Shown here: piece after piece, positions 18,127-25,213 of the stretch
Numbering within the stretch: the stretch's first letter is position 1
Layout of the letters: the number at the start of each line of letters is the position of its first letter
From: JALZIF01 sp964584905
Lineage (GTDB): Bacteria; Gemmatimonadota; Gemmatimonadetes; Gemmatimonadales; Gemmatimonadaceae
Assembly (NCBI GenBank): GCA_964584905.1
Contig: CAZPCC010000296.1
Coordinates: 1-47,902, forward strand
Reading direction: 5' to 3'
DNA length: 47,902 nt
Notes under the pieces: generated by a model
What the model was told of the DNA's origin: nothing
Databases searched by the model: none
The model's input: the letters and a program-made list of their open reading frames with translations, nothing else
Program-made: the position numbers and the translations under genes

Positions 18127-19617
18127 TTAACTGCCCCCCGGGATCGCGCGGCCGTGACATGCCACGCACAAGGATGGGTTCTTCGATCGGAGCCGCGCCG
18201 CATTGAACCCGGGTCCGTGAGGATTGAACCGGAAGCCGCCACCGACCGCCGAATGACACGCTGTACAGTCGCGCTCCGCGTGGCACGACGCGCACGACTC
18301 GAGACTCTGTCGCGCGGCCTGCCCATGTCCCAGACTAAAGCCGCGAAACGCGTCATGGTAGCCGGCCTGGCCGATGCGCGAATCCGCGACGAGGCCAGAC
18401 TGCTGATGGCAGCTCTGACAGAACTGCGCCGGGTTGTGGCAATCGCTGCAGTTCGCCTCGCGGCTGTAAGCCGCGCTCGGATGGCGCGTTAGGAATCCTT
18501 GCGCATGGTAGCGCGACTGATCGGCACCCTCCGGCCGGTGACAGTCAAGGCACATCGAGCGCTCATGACAGCCCTCGCACGTCATCGGACGGGAGTTCGC
18601 CTCCGGCCCGTGGTGCTCCCGGAATTCGAAGGTATGGCTCGGCGGGGGCTTCCGGGTCAGTACCGCGCCTGTCGCGCGGCCCTCACCGCTTGTAGGGAGC
18701 GTTGCGACCACGCGCGGTGCCGCTCCGACGTGGCACGTGGCGCAGCTCTCCCGCGTGTGGCAGGTGGCGCACGTGGCGCCCCCGCGTTCGGCCTGCCGCC
18801 CGTGCGTTCGAAGGAAATTGGCTGCCAGGTGGCCTGGCGGAACCGAACGCGACGCCGTGTAGATTGGCGTCCGGTCATCGAGCTCGAGCGCCAGAATCAC
18901 TGGTGATTCGCGGGCGTTCACGTGGCACGTCAGGCAGAGATTTCGGGCGTGACACGTGGCGCAGCTCGCGGCTACCGCCTGAGGACCCGAAGGTTGCGGA
19001 CCCTTCGCTGCCTTGCCGTGACCGCCGAGCAGGAAATCGGGGTCGCGGTGGGACTGAGGCTCCGGGAAACCGCCGATTGTTTCGCGCGTGAGACCCGGGG
19101 CGTCGGTCAGGCGCACATGACAGGTCGCGCATGCCTCGCTCGCGACGTCCACGTGGGGCTTCTCGAGCTCGTGACAGTCGATGCACTGTCCCACCACAGC
19201 GTGACGCACCTCCATTCGGGGCGCGCCACGTTCGTTATGACACGCTGAGCACTCTCGAATTAGCGCGCTATCGGCAGGGTCATTCTCGGTCACCGCGCGG
19301 CTGTGCCGCTCGTGCGTGAAACGAAGATTGTTGCCGCGCGGGGTGGTTCGCGGCTCCCACTCGATTCGGGACTCCACCACGCCGTCGTGGCACGATGCAC
19401 AACCTGCCGGTTCGGGCCAGAGCGGCTGCCCCTGCTCCACGACCCCGACATGACACGTGGTGCACAGGGGAAACAGATTGGCGTGTTCCTCGTGTGGGAA
19501 CCCGTCCTGCAGGGACCGATTCGCCCACGGCGCGCCCAGAACCGCACCCGCGAACAGCGCGATTGCGACTAACACGCTGGCGGCCAGCGGCGGCGCGGCG
19601 CCCGCGCGAAGACTCAT
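18127..19617 (-). CDS. Exported 16-heme c-type cytochrome
   Basis: A 496-residue protein with an N-terminal hydrophobic export segment (ASVLVAIALFAGAVLGAPWA) and 16 CxxCH motifs by my count, running from CTTCH near residue 52 to CVACH at the C terminus. There is no CX4CH motif and no enzymatic domain. The density, about one heme per 30 residues, suits an electron wire or extracellular terminal cytochrome. The start overlaps the barrel gene's stop (ATGA), so the two are made together. I infer it sits on one side of the barrel. I cannot assign a named family such as MtrA, MtrC or OmcS from sequence alone. Confidence 0.88.
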   Translation of the reverse strand: MSLRAGAAPPLAASVLVAIALFAGAVLGAPWANRSLQDGFPHEEHANLFPLCTTCHVGVVEQGQPLWPEPAGCASCHDGVVESRIEWEPRTTPRGNNLRFTHERHSRAVTENDPADSALIRECSACHNERGAPRMEVRHAVVGQCIDCHELEKPHVDVASEACATCHVRLTDAPGLTRETIGGFPEPQSHRDPDFLLGGHGKAAKGPQPSGPQAVAASCATCHARNLCLTCHVNARESPVILALELDDRTPIYTASRSVPPGHLAANFLRTHGRQAERGGATCATCHTRESCATCHVGAAPRVVATLPTSGEGRATGAVLTRKPPPSHTFEFREHHGPEANSRPMTCEGCHERSMCLDCHRPEGADQSRYHAQGFLTRHPSAAYSREANCSDCHNPAQFCQSCHQQSGLVADSRIGQAGYHDAFRGFSLGHGQAARQSLESCASCHAERDCTACHSAVGGGFRFNPHGPGFNAARLRSKNPSLCVACHGRAIPGGS

Positions 19618-21095
19618 TGACGGCTCGGACGAGCCGGGGGAAGCTGCATGCGATCGGCGCTCGTGCCGAACGAGAGACTTACCCCCGCGCGCGCTCGGAA
19701 CTGGCTGAGCGACGACGCACTCGCATCGGGCCGGTCACGTTCATCGTCCACGAATGTGACGTCGCCCCAGACCCGATGCTGCGTGCTGAATCGCCATACT
19801 GCGCGTCCGCCGATCCAGGTGCTCTTTGCATCGTAGAAACGCAGCTCGAGCGGCCGCTCCAGTGTTCCGCCGTACACATCCAATGAGTAACGCTCGCTAG
19901 GCGTGTACGTCACTGCACCATCGGCGAATCGACCGGACGCACCGGGTCCGTGCTCGAGGCCGACGTTTCCGTTCGCGCTCCAGCGCGAGTTCAGCGTCGC
20001 GGTGGCGCCCGCGGTCGCGCGCCACCCCTCATCTTCAAGCAGGGGCACGAGCGCGGTGGAGACATCCGCGCTCTCGTAGCGGTATCGTTCGCCACGCCAA
20101 TGCAGTGACAGCCTGTCAGTGGCCCGGACCTGTCCGGAGAGGTTCACCGCGTGGTACGGCACGGGACTGAAGGCACTCCAAAGAGTCCAAAGACTGAAGT
20201 ACGGACGGTATCGCCGCGCCCCGCCCGTCACGGAGAAACGCGAATGCAGGTAGGTGAGCGAGAGGTCGGCGCTCCCCAGATGGCCTTCGGCAACGTTGTA
20301 GTCGAGCCCGCCGGCCGCTCGAAAGGCGCCGGTCCGCGCTCCTAACGACAGTGCGGTGCGCTCCGACACGAAGTAGTCGTCTTCGGGGTCGATCTCTCGT
20401 CGATACTCCGCGCGGACGTCGAGATCCCGGTAGAGCCACGCGGCCTCCGCTCCCGCCACCAACTGCCGCTCGCGCGGACGCCAGTCATCGAGCGGATTGA
20501 GCGCGGCACTCGTCACCGGCAGTGCACTCGCCTGTCCGAGGCCCCAGCCTCCGTAGCCTGTGAGCTCGAGCGACGCATCGTCCCAACGCACCCGCACCCA
20601 TCCGCCGTCGAAACCCATCGGCTCGAGGCGCGACGCGACGAGCTGCCGTCCCGCTCGGGCCCTAACGAACGTACGCTCGTACGCGAGATATCCCTCGAGC
20701 AGCTGCACTGCCGGTTCGGTTCCGGGCCACACTTCGTCCCGGCCGAAGTCCGCGAGCAGCCGGCCGGTCGCATGGATCGTGAGCCCTTCGACCCCCAGCC
20801 CCCACAGTACCACGTTCGCGGAGGTCGTCATGGGAACGGCGCGCAACTCGGGTCCCGGCCGGAAGAAAAAGCAGTAGTCGCCGGCCCCGCATCGCGCCGC
20901 GTGCCCGTCGGGCGTCTGCGATCCGCCGCTCGGCGCGGGCACGACAAGAGCCGCTTCAATGCTGTCGGACACCAAACCCCGAAACGATACGGCTTGCGTC
21001 CGCGCGTCCACACGAACACGGTAACCCTGGGCCGCGCCAGGAACGGTCCACACCGCGAGGGTTCCCGCCGCTATGACCGCGCAGAGTAGCCTCAT
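19614..21095 (-). CDS. Outer-membrane beta-barrel, porin-like partner of multiheme cytochromes
   Basis: A 493-residue protein with signal peptide MRLLCAVIAAGTLAVWTVPG cleaved after AQG. The mature part is made of alternating short amphipathic strands rich in Tyr, Trp, Arg and Gly, for example LELTGYGGWGLG, DVRAEYRRE and LSLTYLHSRFSVTGGARRYR, near the end FRARAGVSLSFG. It has no heme motif. Both ends overlap cytochrome genes (ATGA at 21092-21095 and 19614-19617). This matches the logic of porin-cytochrome conduits (MtrB/PioB or OmbB type), where a barrel holds multiheme cytochromes through the outer membrane. It is shorter than MtrB and I see no clear sequence similarity, so the assignment rests on fold signals and context. 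Confidence 0.78.
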   Translation of the reverse strand: MRLLCAVIAAGTLAVWTVPGAAQGYRVRVDARTQAVSFRGLVSDSIEAALVVPAPSGGSQTPDGHAARCGAGDYCFFFRPGPELRAVPMTTSANVVLWGLGVEGLTIHATGRLLADFGRDEVWPGTEPAVQLLEGYLAYERTFVRARAGRQLVASRLEPMGFDGGWVRVRWDDASLELTGYGGWGLGQASALPVTSAALNPLDDWRPRERQLVAGAEAAWLYRDLDVRAEYRREIDPEDDYFVSERTALSLGARTGAFRAAGGLDYNVAEGHLGSADLSLTYLHSRFSVTGGARRYRPYFSLWTLWSAFSPVPYHAVNLSGQVRATDRLSLHWRGERYRYESADVSTALVPLLEDEGWRATAGATATLNSRWSANGNVGLEHGPGASGRFADGAVTYTPSERYSLDVYGGTLERPLELRFYDAKSTWIGGRAVWRFSTQHRVWGDVTFVDDERDRPDASASSLSQFRARAGVSLSFGTSADRMQLPPARPSRQ

Positions 21096-23140
21096 CCGGG
21101 CGGCGCCGTCATGATTTTCGCACGATAGGCGGCCGGCTCGGCCAGGAAGTGACAGACGGTGCACTCACGCTGGTCGTAGTGGTCCTTCTCCTTCGCGGCG
21201 TGGCAGCTGCTGCAGAAGCTCCGCGTCGGGGTCAGTCGCGCCACTGTCGTCCCGGTGTGGCAGGCGTCGCAGCGCTGATGTGCAACCTCGAGTGTCGTAT
21301 GGCCAACCCCGGGCTCGGCGATCGTGTGGCATGCCGAGCACGTGCGGTCAATGGCGTGGTGCTCGTCATGGCAATCCCTGCACTGGGCCTTGGCCGGGGA
21401 GGGCGCGAGCGTGACCGGCGTGGTATGGCACTCGACACACGTGGGCGTGGTGTGTACGGCGTGAAGAAATTCTACCGGTCGCGTATTGGGTGCGCGGTCC
21501 GGAACCGTCACCGTTAGGGTCGTGGGCTGCGGCGCTGAATACTCCTCCGTGCTGTGGCAGGTCGCGCACCCATCGGATCTCGGCGCCTGGTGATGGCAGA
21601 TGGTGCATCCGCGCGGTGGCTGAAACGTGAGGCGTCCGTGCCCGGTTCCGGTTTCATGGCACACGAGGCACGCAAGTTTCGCGTGCCTCGCGTGAGAAAA
21701 CGTGTCGGCCGGCACAGGGGGCGATCGCGTCGCTTCAATGACGCCATAGTCCAACTCCGATGCTGCCGCGCGCAGGTCGAGCGGGGCCGCGTCACCGCTG
21801 AACTCCGATGGGGGAAAGTCATCGGGGAACGGGCCGCTCGTCACGGAGTGCCCGTCCCTTGATGGATGCATTACCGGGGGCCGGATCGGCGCCGCCATGG
21901 CACTGCCTCTTCTTAACGCCTGCGTCGTGTCGAACGGAACGGGAGGCCGCAGCCCGCCGCGCGCGCGCACGCTGGTGTGACAGCCTGCACACTCGCTCGC
22001 GTCTACCTTCGCGCTGTGCGGCAGGTGACATGTTAGGCACTGTTCGCCGACCCTTCGGTGGCTAGCGCCGACGTGGAATGGCTCGTCGCGCCAGCTCGCG
22101 TGACATCCCGCCGTCGCGCAGGTATTGGCGGCGGCCGCGGGCGTCTCCTGCTCGTGCGGGTTGTGGCAAGTACCGCACGTTCCTCCATGGGGATCCAGCT
22201 CAGGATCGAAGTCCGCGAGCACACGCTGCATCTCGTGACATCCCAGGCACCGCGTCATTCCGGGGACCATCGTGCCGCGCGCGGAATCGCGGGTAGCGAG
22301 CGCGGGTACATCGGCGGTGAATTCGTGGCAGCTCGTGCAGTGGCGGACGGTCTGGTCGGCCATTTTCCCGAGCACTATTCCGGTTTCGCTCGACTCGTGA
22401 CAGCCGCTCTGGCCGCACGTCTCAGACACCGGCTTGAAACGATGCACCTCGACGCCGTGACAGGTAACGCACTGAAGATCCTCGAGCGAGCTCGAGTCCG
22501 ACTCGAGGTGTACGCGGTGGCCCGCAGTCGAAGCGATGCGCTGCCAGGTTGCGGTGTCTGCCGTTATGTGACAGGTCGCGCATATCTCATTGGGGACGGT
22601 GGCGTGCTCGCCGATATCCTGGGGACGCTCGGCTACCCACAGGTAGAGCTGTCGTGCGCTGGCGGAGAGCGGCTGTTGATGGCAGTCGTGACAGGACAGC
22701 TTGGAGTGCTCGTTCTCGTCGGTGCCGAACTCCTCGAACGCGGGATTCATGACGTGACACCCAACGCAGAATTCGTTGGAATGCTGCGTGTAGTTCCAGG
22801 TGGCGGCACCCATGCCACCCGCAGCGATGAGGAGAGCGACGGCTGCCGCGGCGAGCGCCACCTGTACTCCGGTCGTGCGCGTCGTCACCCAGCCGCGAAT
22901 GGCCCGCCGTCGCCGGATGAGCAGCACGAGGACGGCTACTCCCACGATCGCCGCGAGCACGACCCCGCCGATCTGCACCCAGGAGGGGACGGTGTTCAGC
23001 AGAAACCGGGTGAGCTCGGCAACGCCACCGGGGAGGGGTGACCTGACGGCCACCGAGTCGGGCGGCGCCACATGCGCTTGCTGAAGCGCCGCCGCCGAGT
23101 CGGTTACCTGGGCGGCGGCACTCAACAATGCGTCGATCAC
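21092..23140 (-). CDS. Membrane-anchored 20-heme cytochrome with NapC/NrfH-like N terminus
   Basis: A 682-residue protein with two membrane helices (about 54-76 and 91-113) followed at once by a NapC/NrfH-like segment (SNEFCVGCHVMNPAFEEF...HSKLSCHDCHQQPLSASARQLY), then a long periplasmic part. I count 18 CxxCH and two CX4CH motifs (CGQSGCH, CATAGCH). NapC/NrfH-type anchors oxidise menaquinol, so this protein could take electrons from the quinone pool and carry them across the periplasm within one chain. It starts with GTG. It lies 19 bp after the 9-heme gene and its stop overlaps the barrel start. A Pro/Ser linker near 400-470 separates two heme-rich halves. Confidence 0.87.
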   Translation of the reverse strand: MIDALLSAAAQVTDSAAALQQAHVAPPDSVAVRSPLPGGVAELTRFLLNTVPSWVQIGGVVLAAIVGVAVLVLLIRRRRAIRGWVTTRTTGVQVALAAAAVALLIAAGGMGAATWNYTQHSNEFCVGCHVMNPAFEEFGTDENEHSKLSCHDCHQQPLSASARQLYLWVAERPQDIGEHATVPNEICATCHITADTATWQRIASTAGHRVHLESDSSSLEDLQCVTCHGVEVHRFKPVSETCGQSGCHESSETGIVLGKMADQTVRHCTSCHEFTADVPALATRDSARGTMVPGMTRCLGCHEMQRVLADFDPELDPHGGTCGTCHNPHEQETPAAAANTCATAGCHASWRDEPFHVGASHRRVGEQCLTCHLPHSAKVDASECAGCHTSVRARGGLRPPVPFDTTQALRRGSAMAAPIRPPVMHPSRDGHSVTSGPFPDDFPPSEFSGDAAPLDLRAAASELDYGVIEATRSPPVPADTFSHARHAKLACLVCHETGTGHGRLTFQPPRGCTICHHQAPRSDGCATCHSTEEYSAPQPTTLTVTVPDRAPNTRPVEFLHAVHTTPTCVECHTTPVTLAPSPAKAQCRDCHDEHHAIDRTCSACHTIAEPGVGHTTLEVAHQRCDACHTGTTVARLTPTRSFCSSCHAAKEKDHYDQRECTVCHFLAEPAAYRAKIMTAPPG

Positions 23141-23159
23141 GATCTACCGCGCGACGCGT

Positions 23160-24725
23160 TCATCGCTTGGGAACGGCTCCCGAGACGTGCATCGAGCCGG
23201 CGAATGCCCCGCCAAGCGACCCGAGCGGCGGCGCACGCAGCGCCGACGTGGCCGACAATCCGTAGTAGGTCTTCACGTAGGCGATGCTGGAGATCAGCAG
23301 CGCTTCGCACAAGAAGGGGTTATGTGCGCCTTTCGAGTTGTCGGTGTTCGACTGCCCATACTCGCCGCACAACCGCGCGTTGAACTCGACTGCTTCACCC
23401 ACCGACAGGATGTTGTCGTTGGCATCGAACTCGGCCGGCTGCGTCTGATACACCGTCGCCAGCAGCCCCGCGTCGGTCGGGGCGGCATCGAGCACGTCGT
23501 CGCCGTTCGAGTCGATCCACAGCTGGTCCGTGTAGAACTTCAGCGTGGCCCGGGCCGTGTTGAACAATCCGGCCGCCACACCTTCGTCCGCGTGGCACCC
23601 CGCCTCAGCGCACGTCTTCCACGAACGCGCCGCCGTCGTGTAGTCGCAGGTCTTGTCCGCGGTCGGCCTGCCCTGCGCATCCAGACACGGTATCGGACGG
23701 AACAGGTGGCCGGTCGCCTGAAACACGAAGTCGCCGGTGATCTGGTCGGTCACGGTGAAGGAGGCGACGTGGCAGCCGGCGCACAGCTTCGGGTTCTTCG
23801 TGGTCGCGTGTGACCCGTAGATGCGATTGGTGTCGTACTGGAACCCCGGTGGCCGCCATCCGGCGAAGCCAAGCAGCACCGCGGCCTGAGGAGCGTGAGG
23901 CTCCATCCCATGGGACGAAGTGTTCGGCTCGGCGCGATTGAGGTGACACTGCATGCACAGATTCTCCTCGTGGTCCGTAGACGTAACCGGGAAGCGAAGC
24001 TGTGCGGTGTTCGGCGAGCCGTGCGGATCGTGACAGACGGCGCAGGTGATCCGCTGCGGCGCGTTGGGATCACCCTTCTCCACGAAGTTGGCCTCGACGT
24101 TGAAGTTCTGTTCGAGCGCCCCCCGCCCCTCGTGGCACCTGACGCACGAACCGGTGGTACGCGCCGGGACGCTGCCATGCCCCGACTGCTCCCACTCCTC
24201 GACGAACGGGTGGTGGGCTCCGGTATGGCAGTCGCCGCAATTGCCGGTGCCGTCCATGCTGATCTTGGCGAGCGGCCTGACGAGTTGCCCCTGGCCGACC
24301 CCCTCTACATGCGCGAGCCCCGGACCATGGCAGCTCTCACACTGTACGTCGTAATAGACCTCATCCTTCACCGCGTCGTGGCCGCCGTCGGTCCCCACCG
24401 TTAGGTTGCCATTCCCGTTCACGGTATGGCAGCCCTCGCAGAGCTCCTGCGCGCCCCCGCTCGCCTGCAGCGTAGCCCACGCGCCGGCGTGCGCCGTCGT
24501 CTGCCACTGGCCCTGGAAGCCGGCGTGGCAGTTGCCGCACGTGGTCTGCTTGGCGGCCGCGTCGTAGTAGCCCAGGAATCCCGCCGCTTCGGAGGGCGGT
24601 GGATTGAAGGGAGCCCGATCGCGGTAGACGATCTTGTCATCTGAACAGGCGGTGAGCATGACGGCGGCGAGGAGCGCTGCGGTCAGCGGGCCAAGAGCCC
24701 GTGCAGTCGTTGGAGGCCTGCGCAA
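23160..24725 (-). CDS. 9-heme c-type cytochrome lipoprotein
   Basis: A secreted cytochrome with eight CxxCH motifs (CGNCH, CEGCH, CESCH, CGDCH, CVRCH, CAVCH, CMQCH, CAGCH) and one CX4CH (CAEAGCH). The C-terminal ~130 residues have no heme motif. The lipobox LTACS follows a hydrophobic stretch. ATG 24821 would put about 58 residues before the lipid cysteine; TTG 24725 (preceded by GAGAG at 8 nt) gives a normal signal of about 26 residues starting LRRPPTTAR, so I prefer it. It is the first gene of the porin-cytochrome operon and probably sits on the outer membrane. C-terminal stretches such as DQLWIDSNGDDVLDAAPTD suggest a small folded extension of unknown role. Confidence 0.82.
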   Translation of the reverse strand: MRRPPTTARALGPLTAALLAAVMLTACSDDKIVYRDRAPFNPPPSEAAGFLGYYDAAAKQTTCGNCHAGFQGQWQTTAHAGAWATLQASGGAQELCEGCHTVNGNGNLTVGTDGGHDAVKDEVYYDVQCESCHGPGLAHVEGVGQGQLVRPLAKISMDGTGNCGDCHTGAHHPFVEEWEQSGHGSVPARTTGSCVRCHEGRGALEQNFNVEANFVEKGDPNAPQRITCAVCHDPHGSPNTAQLRFPVTSTDHEENLCMQCHLNRAEPNTSSHGMEPHAPQAAVLLGFAGWRPPGFQYDTNRIYGSHATTKNPKLCAGCHVASFTVTDQITGDFVFQATGHLFRPIPCLDAQGRPTADKTCDYTTAARSWKTCAEAGCHADEGVAAGLFNTARATLKFYTDQLWIDSNGDDVLDAAPTDAGLLATVYQTQPAEFDANDNILSVGEAVEFNARLCGEYGQSNTDNSKGAHNPFLCEALLISSIAYVKTYYGLSATSALRAPPLGSLGGAFAGSMHVSGAVPKR

Positions 24726-24998
24726 AGCGTGATTCTCTCGAGAGATCGAAAACCGACGAGTGGGACCGGCTCCCTGACGCGGCGCGTGACGTTCAACCGA
24801 AGGACGAGAATTGTCGTACATGGACGCGTGGCTCCGCTAAATGAGTGCGGACTTGCATACGCAGAACTACGGAGGCCTTCCTCCGCAATAAATACACCCC
24901 TGCCAATGGAACCGATAGTCGGGAGTTCCCGGACGGGCTGTTGGGGTTCATCCGCCCGAGGTACTCCGAACGCGTCCGGGGGTCCCGCCACCACCTAA

Positions 24999-25012
24999 TT
25001 GATGTCTCTCAA
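24999..25012 (+). promoter_or_regulatory. FNR/CRP-type operator candidate
   Basis: TTGAT-GTCT-CTCAA matches the FNR consensus TTGAT-N4-ATCAA with one mismatch, and lies roughly midway between the two divergent operons. An FNR-family activator would fit low-oxygen induction of respiratory genes. No such regulator gene is in the window. Confidence 0.5.
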
Positions 25013-25051
25013 CGTGTAAGGGCCTTGCGAGCCTACTCTGGATGAAAGCAC

Positions 25052-25123
25052 GCTGCCAGGGGAATCGGTAGCGCGCTGTCAGGAGAAATCCGGTATGCAG
25101 TCAGGCTTTTTCGGGCTGACAGG
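25052..25123 (+). repeat. Four GCWGNCAGG direct repeats upstream of the molybdoenzyme operon
   Basis: Copies begin at 25052 (GCTGCCAGG), 25075 (GCTGTCAGG), 25097 (GCAGTCAGG) and 25115 (GCTGACAGG), spaced 23, 22 and 18 bp. The first two extend into a similar tail ending ATC(C)GGTA. Spacing near two helical turns suits a regulator binding on one DNA face. No known operator is recognised. Confidence 0.5.
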
Positions 25124-25213
25124 GGGTTCGAGAAGACCTATGCTTGACAACACCCTGCCGCCATGTCGGCGGAGTCCCTTCCGCGCCGTCGGTGATCCCC
25201 CATTCAACGGCTC

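Larger units (their letters stand above)
24726..25213. promoter_or_regulatory. Shared control region of the two divergent respiratory operons
   Basis: These 488 bp hold no supported gene. They contain an FNR-like box (24999-25012), four copies of a GCWGNCAGG repeat (25052-25123), a small 6-bp hairpin (24870-24885) and a TTGACA hexamer at 25144-25149 with no matching -10. The cytochrome operon runs left and the molybdoenzyme operon runs right, so regulation of both could meet here. Confidence 0.6.

Noticed and set aside
24870..24885. Hairpin CGGAGG-CCTT-CCTCCG as terminator
   Set aside because: The stem is only 6 bp, there is no T tract, and it lies upstream of both divergent operons.
25020..25140. 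Riboswitch (Moco, cobalamin or GEMM/cGAMP type) before the NapA-like gene
   Set aside because: I could not match the conserved cores of these classes; the direct repeats are the only clear structure.
25144..25149. TTGACA as a -35 box for the NapA-like operon
   Set aside because: No -10 like sequence occurs 16-18 bp downstream.
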